59,698 nucleotides of DNA. It comes from Deltaproteobacteria bacterium (lineage in GTDB: Bacteria; Desulfobacterota; Syntrophia; Syntrophales; Smithellaceae). The stretch covers positions 1 to 59,698 of the forward strand of contig JANYAY010000169.1 in NCBI GenBank assembly GCA_025361065.1. Reading direction: 5' to 3'. How positions within the stretch are numbered: position 1 is the stretch's first letter; every line of letters starts with the position of its first letter. Of the stretch, positions 15,715-24,139 are shown one piece after another. A program made the position numbers and the translations under genes. Under the pieces are notes generated by a model. It was not told the DNA's origin, did not search any database, and saw only the letters and a list, made by a program, of their open reading frames with translations.

Positions 15715-16230
15715 TTATTTTTCTATACTCTGTCTTTCCTCCGCCCTCGTTCCAAACCGTCGGGCGGCATACAGATACGGCATGACAATCCCGATCAGGA
15801 TCAGGTCGCGATAAAATGCCGCCCGCAGGCCGGCCTGCTTATTTAGTTCCTCCGCACCAAAGCAGCCGCAATCAACGTTCAGATCGCCAAGAATGCCGTA
15901 GCCGAGCACAAAGGCAAACAGGGCCAAAAGCACTGTGATCAGATGGAGCCCCCACGGACGGTCGAAAAGCAGGGCCAGTCCGGCAACAGCCTCGATCAGG
16001 GGCAGACCGATCGCCACCACGGGAAGAAACATCTCGTCAACCAGATCATAGGAAGAAATGGTCGAGGCAAACGATCGGGGATCGAAGAGCTTAATAACGC
16101 CACCGTAGATAAAAAGACACGCCAGAGCAATCCGGACAATCCGGTAAGGCCAGGGAGAAATCAGCGCCTGATGGAAAATATTCCTGATGCGCTGCGAATA
16201 TAGCCAATTTCCTGAATGTTGGCTGATCAA
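15715..16230 (-). CDS. MauE/DoxX-like membrane protein
   Basis: 171 aa with four predicted membrane helices (about 30-47, 68-90, 95-115, 141-156). Between helices three and four is the motif DCGCFG (120-125), characteristic of MauE-type proteins that pass reducing equivalents to periplasmic disulfide partners. FIYGGVIKLFDPRSFA near 40-55 is typical of the MauE/DoxX fold. The start is TTG 16230 behind AAGGAGTAGGAG. First gene of the operon with the rhodanese and Fe-S/TVP38 genes, and divergent from a LysR regulator 394 bp away. Confidence 0.8.
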   Translation of the reverse strand: MISQHSGNWLYSQRIRNIFHQALISPWPYRIVRIALACLFIYGGVIKLFDPRSFASTISSYDLVDEMFLPVVAIGLPLIEAVAGLALLFDRPWGLHLITVLLALFAFVLGYGILGDLNVDCGCFGAEELNKQAGLRAAFYRDLILIGIVMPYLYAARRFGTRAEERQSIEK

Positions 16231-16624
16231 CTCCTACTCCTTATGTCGTCAGGCCGTTTTTTCTGTCATTTGGCTCCGTTAAACCTGACCGGTATCCCGG
16301 GCGACATACCAATGAGACTCGATGATATTAACCACTTCCCGGCGCAATATTTTTTTCATTTACCGTTATGTCAGAAGGCTAAAAATCCGCAGGAAAGCTA
16401 ACAGACGGTTAGACAAATAGCCAATTCAAAATAGCTATAATTGAATGCTTCATATTCATTTAAGTAATAATCGATATGCCGGCAGATGAATGATATGATT
16501 CAGGATTGAAGAATTAATATTTTTCCATAAGGAATTTATTGATTAAACAGTAAGTAATGCCGCAAATTCCATATAGTTATAATAACCATTGGTGAATAAG
16601 AAAAATTTATGCTAAAAATACGGC
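16231..16624. promoter_or_regulatory. Intergenic control region between MauE operon and lysR gene
   Basis: 394 bp between divergent genes. AT-rich from 16410 on. The phrase ATAGCCAATT recurs near 16199 and 16426 (and at 17549 after lysR), and the TTGAATG/CATTCAA-like stretch near 16440-16460 has imperfect dyads of the T-N11-A kind bound by LysR proteins. No promoter hexamers stand out. A regulatory region is inferred from the layout. Confidence 0.4.
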
Positions 16625-17551
16625 ATGAGTGCAGAGAGTTTTAAAAACATAACCATGCAACAGATGGAGGCGATTATTTCTCTGGCCCAGGAGGGAAGTT
16701 TCAGCCGCGCTGCCAAAAAAATGCTTTTAACCCAGCCCGCGCTGACCAAGAACATAAAGAATATCGAAAATTATCTCGGAGTCCGGATTGTCAACCGCAG
16801 TCCCCTGGGGATTTCGCTGACGCCGGAAGGAAAAATTATTTACGAATACGCCCAACGGATAATTAAATTACGCAATGAGGCGGGAGAAAAAATTATTCAG
16901 CTCAATGAAAATACCGGCGGCGAAATTTATATCGGAGCCAGCACGATTCCCGCCACGTACATTCTCCCGCGTGCTTTAAGCCTTTTTAGAAAAAAATATG
17001 ACAATGTCCGAGTGCATGTTCAAACGGCGGACAGTGAAGAAACCATGAATATGGTTTTGGCGGGCGAGGTGGAGATAGGCTTAATCGGCAAAAACCCCCT
17101 GAATAAAAAACTCCTTTCCGAACCATTGGGAAAAGACCGCCTGGTCCTGGCCGCTGCTCAAAATCATCCCTGGTGCAAAAGAGAATCAATCACGCTCACC
17201 GAATTATCTGCGGAGCCTTTTGTTATTCGGGAAAAAGGATCGGCAACAAGAGATGTGTGGGAATTCTATTTGAAAGAGCATAAGGCGGTTAGTCTCGCCG
17301 AGTTTAATATTTGCTGTGAGTTCGGCAGTTCGGAAGCGGTAAAAGAAGCGATTATTGCGGGGCTTGGTGTTTCCATTCTTTCTCTCCACGCCATCGGGCG
17401 GGAATTGCTGCAGGGCTTATTGAGGGAAATTAAGATCGCCAATCTTCCCGCCATGGAAAGAGATTTTTATTTAATCCGCCAAAAGCAATTGGATTTAAAA
17501 CCAATCCATAAACTATTTATGGATTTTATCAGGGGATATTTCCCGCAATAG
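16625..17551 (+). CDS. LysR-family transcriptional regulator
   Basis: 308 aa. The winged helix-turn-helix is at about 11-70 (MQQMEAIISLAQEGSFSRAA, TQPALTKNIKNIENYLGVRI, SPLGISLTPEGKIIYEYAQR). The effector domain follows (GGEIYIGASTIPATYILPRA, EVEIGLIGKNP, KEAIIAGLGVSILS). The family regulates in response to small metabolites, often on divergent genes. Neighbours suggest control of the MauE-rhodanese-Fe-S/TVP38 operon and/or the downstream cysteine desulfurase (43 bp away). Start taken at ATG 16625; the internal ATG at residue 11 is an alternative, and neither has a clear ribosome site. Confidence 0.92.
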   Translation: MSAESFKNITMQQMEAIISLAQEGSFSRAAKKMLLTQPALTKNIKNIENYLGVRIVNRSPLGISLTPEGKIIYEYAQRIIKLRNEAGEKIIQLNENTGGEIYIGASTIPATYILPRALSLFRKKYDNVRVHVQTADSEETMNMVLAGEVEIGLIGKNPLNKKLLSEPLGKDRLVLAAAQNHPWCKRESITLTELSAEPFVIREKGSATRDVWEFYLKEHKAVSLAEFNICCEFGSSEAVKEAIIAGLGVSILSLHAIGRELLQGLLREIKIANLPAMERDFYLIRQKQLDLKPIHKLFMDFIRGYFPQ

Positions 17552-17594
17552 CCAATTTCATTTATTTTATTCAAACCGTGAGGAAAGGACATTA

Positions 17595-18758
17595 ATGGAG
17601 CCGATTTATTTTGATAATGCGGCGACATCCTGGCCGAAGCCGCCGGAAACGTTGTCCGCCATGCAGCATTATATGCAGGATATAGGCGGCAGCCCCGGAC
17701 GTTCCGGACATCGCCTGTCGGTTGCAGCAGCCCGGATAATTTTCGCGGCGCGGGAAAAACTGGCCGAATTGTTCAATATTGCCGATCCGCTGCGAATAGC
17801 ACTGACAAAAAATGCTACGGAGGCTTTGAACATAGCCGTTTTCGGTTTCTTAAAACCGGGGGATCACGTACTGACCTCCGGTATGGAGCACAACTCCGTG
17901 ATGAGGCCCCTGCGGGCAATGGAGAAAAAGGGAGTGGAGATAACGGTAGTTCCGTGCAGCCCGCAAGGCGAACTTGATCCCGGAGATATCATCAAATCAA
18001 TCCGAAAAAATACGCGGGCGATATTTCTCACTCATGCCTCTAATGTAACGGGAACAGTTATGCCGGTTGCCGCTCTCGGCCGGATTGCGCGGGAACACGG
18101 GCTCTCTTTATGTGTTGACGCCGCCCAGACGGCAGGTTGTTATCCTATTGATGTTCAGGATATGAACGTGGACATGCTGGCATTTACCGGGCATAAGTCG
18201 CTGTTCGGTCCTGCGGGAACCGGCGGACTATATCTCCGCGAGGGAATGGAAACAACCGTCGAGCCGGTTTGTATCGGTGGAACGGGAAGCCGCTCGGAAC
18301 AAGAAGAACAGCCGGATTTCCTGCCTGACCGTTACGAAGCCGGCACACCGAATACGGCGGGCATTGCGGGTCTGGCAGCCGGTGTGCAATTCATACTGGG
18401 AAAAGGCCTGGCACAGATCAAAAGCAGGGAAGAGAGTCTGGTAAAAATGTTTATCGAAGGAATTCAAACTGTGCCTTCCATAATCCTCTATGGACAAACC
18501 GATACGGTCTTGCGCACACCAATTGTTTCCTTCAATATCGAAGGGCTGGATCCGGCCGCCGTGACACTCGAACTGGACGAACGCTTCAACATCATGGCCC
18601 GGCCCGGCTTGCACTGTGCTCCGTCCGCTCATAAAACCATCGGCACCTATCCGCAAGGCACTGTCCGCTTTAGTTTCAGCTACTATAATACGAAAGACCA
18701 GATAATATACGCTGTGGACGCGGTAAGACAAATCAGCAGGGAAGCAAAAAGCAGCTGA
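17595..18758 (+). CDS. Cysteine desulfurase family protein (class V aminotransferase)
   Basis: 387 aa. PLP enzyme expected to remove sulfur from cysteine as enzyme-bound persulfide. FDNAATSWPKPP at the start, GMEHNSVMRPL (cofactor stacking His), ASNVTGTVMP, CVDAAQTAG and TGHK201SLFGPAG (Schiff-base lysine) are all present. The catalytic cysteine is C341 in ARPGLHCAPSAHKTIGT. The sequence resembles the 'EGG' subfamily of NifS/SufS-like proteins rather than housekeeping IscS. ATG 17595 follows GAGGAAAGGACATTA. Directly downstream of lysR and close to a rhodanese operon, so a role in sulfur or selenium mobilisation is likely but unproven. Confidence 0.9.
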   Translation: MEPIYFDNAATSWPKPPETLSAMQHYMQDIGGSPGRSGHRLSVAAARIIFAAREKLAELFNIADPLRIALTKNATEALNIAVFGFLKPGDHVLTSGMEHNSVMRPLRAMEKKGVEITVVPCSPQGELDPGDIIKSIRKNTRAIFLTHASNVTGTVMPVAALGRIAREHGLSLCVDAAQTAGCYPIDVQDMNVDMLAFTGHKSLFGPAGTGGLYLREGMETTVEPVCIGGTGSRSEQEEQPDFLPDRYEAGTPNTAGIAGLAAGVQFILGKGLAQIKSREESLVKMFIEGIQTVPSIILYGQTDTVLRTPIVSFNIEGLDPAAVTLELDERFNIMARPGLHCAPSAHKTIGTYPQGTVRFSFSYYNTKDQIIYAVDAVRQISREAKSS

Positions 18759-18787
18759 AGAACCTTAAGCCTGACTTTCAGACAATG

Positions 18788-19390
18788 TCAGAAAACATGA
18801 AGAGATTGCAAAGCAGTTTCCAGTTGCTGGGAGCTTTTAAATTGTATTGCCTGCATCCCGGCAACTTTTGCCGCCTGCACATTTTCGGCAAGATCATCAA
18901 TAAACAACAACTTAGAAGGACGTATTCCCTGATCCCGGATAATCGCCTCATAAAAACCGCCCTCCGGCTTCATGGCCTTTAATTGATACGAAAGATAGTG
19001 TTTCTGAAGAAGTTGGAGAGCCTCCACTTTCGTTTGACATAGTTTGTAATGAATTTCGTTGGTGTTGCTGACCAAAGCAGTTTGCCGGGTACGCGATAGG
19101 CGCGAGACAATAGCGGATACTCCGGCAACTGGTTCCCCAATAATGCCGGAAAATGCTCTTTGGAGCCGTCCGATACTGAATTTTTTGTTAAAAACAAGGC
19201 GAAGACCGCTCAGGTAATCATCTGTCCCCATATATCCGGTCTCATATTGTCTGGTCAAAGAGGTATATCCATCTGTAAAAGGAGCCCTTTCTTCCGGTTG
19301 GAAAAATCCCAGGCCACTCCAGAATGCCCGTGAATCAATATCCACCAGAACATTCCCGAGATCAAACAACACAGTTTTTACTGCACTCAC
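18788..19390 (-). CDS. HAD-family phosphatase, YihX-like
   Basis: 200 aa. Motif I is FDLGNVLVDID, where the second Asp of DxD is Gly, as in YihX-type HAD phosphatases. Motif II is LVSNTNEIHY. The conserved lysine is in the YQLKAMKPEGGFYEAII region, and motif IV is LLFIDDLAENVQAAK. A cap domain lies between motifs I and II. These are cytoplasmic phosphatases of sugar phosphates or similar small molecules. It converges on the cysteine desulfurase gene with 29 bp between stops. Start at ATG 19390. Confidence 0.88.
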   Translation of the reverse strand: MSAVKTVLFDLGNVLVDIDSRAFWSGLGFFQPEERAPFTDGYTSLTRQYETGYMGTDDYLSGLRLVFNKKFSIGRLQRAFSGIIGEPVAGVSAIVSRLSRTRQTALVSNTNEIHYKLCQTKVEALQLLQKHYLSYQLKAMKPEGGFYEAIIRDQGIRPSKLLFIDDLAENVQAAKVAGMQAIQFKSSQQLETALQSLHVF

Positions 19391-19698
19391 ATCAATTCTC
19401 CGTATTTTTCTGTTTGGATAAAAAACCGCAAGAATTTATAGAAAATAAAACGAGAATAATCAACTGCAACTTCCGGGATACGGGAAGTCCGTTAATAAAA
19501 AAACTGCGGTAAAAAGTGTCCGTGGTTATTGCCGACTCCGGAGCAGTAAATACGGTTCCTCCGGTTTTCCGTTACTGGTGAAAGATGATTTGTCCCGTGA
19601 AGTTTTGTTGCTCTATTTTGCCGTTTATGCCAGATTACGGGAGAAAGCAGTCTACTTCAATCAAAGAGACTATACTATATGAGGCAAGGAGGTTGATC
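19391..19698. other. Intergenic region between divergent HAD and crotonase genes
   Basis: 308 bp. The crotonase frame is open back to 19585, but the ribosome site places its start at 19699. No clear promoter hexamers, repeats or small genes were seen. Confidence 0.4.
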
Positions 19699-20508
19699 AT
19701 GACAGAGAAAAAAAATCCATTCAGAGTTGAGCTGGAAGGGCATATAGCCTGGTTGATTCTGGATCGGCCGGAAAAGCGCAATGCCATGGGCTTTGACTTT
19801 TATAAAGGGCTGGCCGAACATTTTACGGCTTTCGATGAGGATCCGGAAGTTCGCGTCGTTGTCATGCGGGCGGAAGGGAAATCATTTACGACCGGGACGG
19901 ACCTGACCGAGTTGGGATCTATGTACACCCAGATGGATGCCGGTACGAGGGAAAAATTGCGTCTCATGATCCTGAAGGCGCAGGGCGGTATAAATCAGAT
20001 TGAAAAATGCCGCAAACCGGTAATTGCCGCGGTCCACAGCCATTGTCTGGGAGGCGGCGTCGATCTCCTGTCCGCCTGCGATATCCGCATCGCCACTTCG
20101 GATGCGGTCTTCGGCGTCCGGGAAGTTCGGGTGGCCTTTATTGCCGATGTCGGGACGCTGCAACGGCTTCCGCACATTATCGGTCATGGGTGGTTCCGGG
20201 AGTTGGCGTTGACCGGACGGGATTTCGGTGCTGATGAAGCACTGAAAATTGGATTCATCACCCGGATCTGCGCGGACCGGGATGTTCTGATTACGGAAGC
20301 GAGAAAGCTGGCGCAAGAGATTGCCGCCTGTTCGCCCCTGGCCGTTCAGGGAACAAAGGATGTGATCCTGTACAGTCGGGACAAGGGGATTTATCCGGGG
20401 CTGGAGTACGTCGCCCAGAAGAATGCCGCGGCCATCCCCTCGGAGGACATGATTGAGGCCGCCACAGCCTTTATGGAGAAGCGAACACCGGTCTTCACAG
20501 GTAAATAA
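19699..20508 (+). CDS. Crotonase-fold protein, dienoyl-CoA isomerase-like
   Basis: 269 aa from ATG 19699 (AAGGAGG, 6 nt spacing). The crotonase fold has oxyanion-hole segments at GKSFTTGTDL (60-69) and HSHCLGGGVDL (113-123). The acids that define delta(3,5)-delta(2,4)-dienoyl-CoA isomerases appear to be conserved: Asp122 in GGGVDLLSACDIR, Glu142 in REVRV and Asp150 in ADVGTLQRLP. The ADVGTLQRLP stretch is a hallmark of ECH1-type enzymes. This would shift double bonds in unsaturated acyl-CoA esters, fitting a syntrophic fatty-acid or aromatic-acid degrader. A general enoyl-CoA hydratase remains possible. Confidence 0.87.
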   Translation: MTEKKNPFRVELEGHIAWLILDRPEKRNAMGFDFYKGLAEHFTAFDEDPEVRVVVMRAEGKSFTTGTDLTELGSMYTQMDAGTREKLRLMILKAQGGINQIEKCRKPVIAAVHSHCLGGGVDLLSACDIRIATSDAVFGVREVRVAFIADVGTLQRLPHIIGHGWFRELALTGRDFGADEALKIGFITRICADRDVLITEARKLAQEIAACSPLAVQGTKDVILYSRDKGIYPGLEYVAQKNAAAIPSEDMIEAATAFMEKRTPVFTGK

Positions 20509-20601
20509 TCGCCGGCTCCGGGGCACCGGGTCTTCCGATCATCTGCAGCTGCGCCTGGTTTTTCATAGAGCAGTTCTTTGCGTAATCGTCATTTTTGACG
20601 A

Positions 20602-20723
20602 CCTCGTAAAAAGTCGGAAAAGCCTCAGAATCGTCATTCCGGCGAAAGCCGTAATCCAGATATATCAAAGACTTACAAAACGCTGGACACCGGTTTTCAC
20701 CGGTGTGACGGACTTTTTACGAG
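20602..20723. repeat. Family C MITE-like element
   Basis: Inverted ends CTCGTAAAAAGTC (20603-20615) and GACTTTTTACGAG (20711-20723). The core (CGTCATTCCGGCGAAAGCCG, ATCCAG, CTGGACACCGGTTTTCACCGG) is shared with family B elements. The element is bracketed by a TCATTTTTGA direct repeat (20589-20598 and 20728-20737). Confidence 0.75.
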
Positions 20724-20783
20724 ACCATCATTTTTGATGACTGACCGCTGATCGATGCCTGGAGCGATCGCCGGTACCATTCC

Positions 20784-21833
20784 TTAAAACCGTGCCCGGT
20801 ATGGAGCGAAAAGCGGAAAATGGAAAATACCCGCCGGAGCGGCGCAAACTTCCGGAATGGCATTGATGACCGATCCGGCTACGGCATATTGTTCCGCCCT
20901 GGTTTTCTCACCGGTATTTTCGGGCTCTACGATGTTCATGGCGATATCAATGCCGGGTTTGCCGCGGATGACGATCTTCCAGTGATCAAAGGTCTCAAAA
21001 CCAGGGAGGGTATTGCCCATGATCCAATTGACAGAGAGTGTAATGAGCCGCTGGCCCCTGATGATGGCGTGCCAGCACCAGTTAGTCGCGGCGACCGTGC
21101 CGGCGCGGACGATACCGGCCCGGGCCTGAATGTCCGCAGGCGCCAGGAGGACACTGTGATCGGATTCGACCCGCTCGAGGGTCATTCCCAGACGGAAGGC
21201 GATCAGGGCGAGAACCTCGGCGTACATCCCGGTCATGAGTTCCGTCACCGGCCCGGCCGCAGTCAGGTCGAGCTTGTCCGGATCGGAACCCATCCCGCAG
21301 ACGTTGAACACATAATCATGATCCGGTGCGCTGCTGACGTCAAAAACTTCCCGGACATAAATGGATTCCAGCGACGTACAGATGCCCGTGGCGGCGGCGG
21401 CGATCTTTTCCATCACAAAACCGGGATTTAGTCCGGTACTGAAGAAAGAGGCGTTCCCTTGTTCGCAGGCCTGTTCGAAATCTGCGGCATAAGCGGAACC
21501 GTGATAGGCCGGAAAACTATGCCCGTTAATCGTAATCAGATTCTTGCCCGAGGCCAAAAGGCGGCACATGTCTTTATTATGGTGGCGATAGGGAAACTGG
21601 ATGCGCGGGGCATGAATGACCACGTCGGCATCCAGGGCCAGGATATCTTCCATTTTGCTGGTGGCAATTACGCCCGTCGGCGGCCGTCTGGCGATCTCGC
21701 CCGCATCCCGGCCGATTTTCCGGTCACTGTAAACGAAAAGTCCCACCAGTTCCAGGTCGGGATGATCGATCACGGCCCGGAGACATGTCTTTCCCATCGA
21801 ACCGGTTGCCCATTGAATCACTCGGTATGTCAT
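20784..21833 (-). CDS. NAD(P)-dependent dehydrogenase of the DapB-like/diaminopentanoate dehydrogenase type
   Basis: 349 aa from ATG 21833 (AAAGGGG 8 nt upstream); the frame is open to 21872. The Rossmann start is YRVIQWATGSMGKTCLRAVI, with conserved downstream pieces DADVVIHAPRI, GKNLITINGHSFPAYHGS and FSTGLNPGFVMEKIA. This pattern fits the dihydrodipicolinate-reductase-like family that includes 2,4-diaminopentanoate dehydrogenase and many uncharacterised actinobacterial and deltaproteobacterial proteins. The substrate cannot be assigned. It stands alone between a repeat and the EamA transporter gene. Confidence 0.78.
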   Translation of the reverse strand: MTYRVIQWATGSMGKTCLRAVIDHPDLELVGLFVYSDRKIGRDAGEIARRPPTGVIATSKMEDILALDADVVIHAPRIQFPYRHHNKDMCRLLASGKNLITINGHSFPAYHGSAYAADFEQACEQGNASFFSTGLNPGFVMEKIAAAATGICTSLESIYVREVFDVSSAPDHDYVFNVCGMGSDPDKLDLTAAGPVTELMTGMYAEVLALIAFRLGMTLERVESDHSVLLAPADIQARAGIVRAGTVAATNWCWHAIIRGQRLITLSVNWIMGNTLPGFETFDHWKIVIRGKPGIDIAMNIVEPENTGEKTRAEQYAVAGSVINAIPEVCAAPAGIFHFPLFAPYRARF

Positions 21834-22045
21834 ATGTTGTACCCCTTTCCAGACATTGATTAGTCTGCACAAAAGATTTTACACGATTCATATCAATTAT
21901 TCCATACAAACGAAAAACCATCTCCGGCGGGGGACTAGACAGTCGATATACCTGATGACATTTCGTTTGCAAGAATCAATGATCCCTGCAGAATAATTTT
22001 TGGCTGCTCTTGTTTTAACTTATCCGGAATGCACAATCCCGGATA

Positions 22046-22939
22046 TCAGGCGTTTTTTTTGCAACGCAGATCCAGAAAGACAAGCAGGAAAATTCCGCCC
22101 AAGATCAGGATCATCCCGGTTATTTCGCCGGCCGACGGCCTTTCGCCAAGCTGAACGGCTGCGGCTGTGGCGCCGATCACCGGTGTGGCCAATGTACCCA
22201 TGGTAGCCGATCCCGTCGGCAATTTCTGCAGGGCGTAAAACCATAACAGAATAGCGATAGCGGTTGCAAATACAATGTTATAGGCAAGCGCGCCCAGCAG
22301 ATAAGCTGTCCACTGGATCGCCGGAGACGGGGTCAGTACAGCCACAAGACCAATCGGGATAGCCCCGAAAAAAAGTTGCCAGGCCGTAACGGACAAGAGG
22401 TCAAAATCGCTTTTTTTACCCATTATCTTGATCAGAATGGATCCACCCGCCCACATAAGACCCGACGTAATCGCCAGAAGAGAGCTGGAAAAATCGAGGG
22501 ATATTTTCCCGGGCGACAAAATCGCCATTAACCCCGCCAGGGCGAGCCCTGCAGCGACCCACTGCAGGCCGCGGATACGTTCGGCAAGGATGGGCCATCC
22601 CAGCAACAGAGCCCAAAACGGCATGGTGTACACCAGAATCGCCGTTTTCCCGGCCCCTCCGTTTTGCAGGGCCCAGGTGGAAAGGCCGGTTCCGCCCGTA
22701 GTGGAAAGAATGCCGGTCAAGACGAGAAGGGGAATGTTTTGAGGGACGATGCTTCCGCGCTGCCAGGCAATAATGAAAAGCAGGACAAAAGACCCGAAAA
22801 AAATGCGCAACGCACTGAAAACAAAGGGGTCGCAGTATTGGAGCGACTCCTTCATAATGACCCAGTTATATCCCCAGAGGAGGGTCACGACCGCGAGGGC
22901 CAGATAGGCCTTGCGGCGAGAGCTTAGCTGTTTGGTCAT
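22046..22939 (-). CDS. EamA/DMT family transporter
   Basis: 297 aa from ATG 22939; the frame is open to 22981, but that would overlap parA. Ten predicted membrane helices fall in two EamA halves (about 10-135 and 150-290). Signatures are LLWGYNWVIMKESLQYCDPF, ALRIFFGSF, AGLALAGLMAIL and GALAYNIVFATAIAILLWFY. The family exports amino acids or other metabolites across the inner membrane; the substrate is unknown. Starts 15 nt after the parA stop, so the two are probably co-transcribed. Confidence 0.88.
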   Translation of the reverse strand: MTKQLSSRRKAYLALAVVTLLWGYNWVIMKESLQYCDPFVFSALRIFFGSFVLLFIIAWQRGSIVPQNIPLLVLTGILSTTGGTGLSTWALQNGGAGKTAILVYTMPFWALLLGWPILAERIRGLQWVAAGLALAGLMAILSPGKISLDFSSSLLAITSGLMWAGGSILIKIMGKKSDFDLLSVTAWQLFFGAIPIGLVAVLTPSPAIQWTAYLLGALAYNIVFATAIAILLWFYALQKLPTGSATMGTLATPVIGATAAAVQLGERPSAGEITGMILILGGIFLLVFLDLRCKKNA

Positions 22940-22953
22940 ATATACGACTATAA

Positions 22954-23712
22954 TTATGTCTTTTTTAAGATTTCCTCGCACAGGCTCAGAAAATCTTCCG
23001 CGCCATGACTTTTCGGTGCATATTCAAATATTGTCTGGCCGAAGCTCGGGGCTTCCGCCACCACAATATTTTCACGAATTACGGTAGAAAACACTTTATC
23101 CCCGAAGCGCTCGCGAATGCTGTCCATAATGGCATTATTCAATTTCTTGCGGGAATCAAAACGGGTGGGAATAATACCGGATATCTTCAGTTTCTTATTG
23201 AAACTTTTCTGAACTTCTTCTATGCGGCTCATGAGCCGTCCCATTCCCTTCAAGGCCAGAAACTCCATCTGGAGCGGAATGTAAATCTCGCGGCTGCAGG
23301 CCAGCGCATTTACGGTAAGAAATCCCGCAGAAGGGGGACAGTCAATAAGGACATAATCTTTGTCCCGGATACCTGCCAGTTTATTCTTCAAGGTAAATTC
23401 GCCGTCAGGAAAAGCGGCTTTTTCGTTTTCCATCTGGGCCAGATCAAGATTGGCCGGAAGCACACTCATCCCCCCATGTTCCAGGAGAGCCTCTTCCAGA
23501 GGTAAGGAACCTTTCATTACTGAATAAACAGTCTGACGAAGATCGTGGGCAACAATACCGAGAGAATAAGTTAAATGCGCCTGGGGATCAAAATCAACAA
23601 GCAGTACCTTTTTACCCAGCCTGGTCAGTCCGGCAGCAATATTTAAAGCACAGGTGGTTTTCCCTACGCCGCCTTTTTGATTACAAAGGGCAATAATGTC
23701 GGGCTTCATCAT
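22954..23712 (-). CDS. ParA/Soj-family ATPase
   Basis: 252 aa. Deviant Walker A KGGVGKTT (13-20), then LLVDFDPQAHLTYSLG (A' motif) and YVLIDCPPSAGFLTVNALAC (Walker B region). C-terminal FSTVIRENIVVAEAPSFGQT and FEYAPKSHGAEDF are characteristic of chromosomal ParA/Soj proteins. Such ATPases position DNA or protein cargo on the nucleoid. No parB follows, and no parS site or origin is visible, so it may be an orphan. Start ATG 23712; an ATG one codon downstream is equally possible. Confidence 0.92.
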   Translation of the reverse strand: MMKPDIIALCNQKGGVGKTTCALNIAAGLTRLGKKVLLVDFDPQAHLTYSLGIVAHDLRQTVYSVMKGSLPLEEALLEHGGMSVLPANLDLAQMENEKAAFPDGEFTLKNKLAGIRDKDYVLIDCPPSAGFLTVNALACSREIYIPLQMEFLALKGMGRLMSRIEEVQKSFNKKLKISGIIPTRFDSRKKLNNAIMDSIRERFGDKVFSTVIRENIVVAEAPSFGQTIFEYAPKSHGAEDFLSLCEEILKKT

Positions 23713-23773
23713 TTACTCCTTGCGGCAATTCGCGTTCGCAGGCTAAGTTTGTCGGCAACAAAGCCCGGCTCAT

Positions 23774-23930
23774 GAGACTGTGTCGTAATTACCATTTCGT
23801 CATTCTGTCCAGCATACCCAGGCATGCGCCGGGTAGACTGCCGGATTATATTCCAGAGCAGCACGACGAAGAGCCTGCCCCGTACACGATACGGGGGAAT
23901 CCAGTAACTTTGAACTGGTTCCCGGCTTTC
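23774..23930 (+). repeat. Family B element, truncated copy 1
   Basis: Begins GAGACTGTGTCGTAATTACC and contains GAAGAGCCTGCCCCGTACAC and ATACGGGGGAATCCAGT, but loses its right end where copy 2 starts at 23931. The two copies are in direct tandem. Confidence 0.75.
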
Positions 23931-24098
23931 GAGACTGTGTCGTAATTACCATTTCGTCATTCCGTGCTAGCGAAGCGCGACAAAGAGCCTGCCCCGTACT
24001 GCGATACGGGGGAATCCAGTATTTTCAGTAAGTTCTGGATGCCGGTTTTCACCGGCATGACGGTGTTGATGGTTTTATTTGCTATTGCGACACAGTCT
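23931..24098 (+). repeat. Family B MITE-like element, copy 2
   Basis: Left end GAGACTGTGTCGTAAT, right end ATTGCGACACAGTCT (near-perfect inverted pair). Inside are GCGAAGCGCGACAAAGAGCC, GATACGGGGGAATCCAGT and a hairpin GCCGGTTTTCACCGGC. No coding capacity. Confidence 0.85.
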
Positions 24099-24139
24099 AG
24101 CGTGCCGGCGCACCAGTGTTGATTTATTCTGCCGGGCTA

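Noticed and set aside
22954..23712. parA as a sign of the replication origin or a plasmid
   Set aside because: No parB, parS, dnaA boxes or gidAB are nearby, and neighbours are ordinary metabolic genes.
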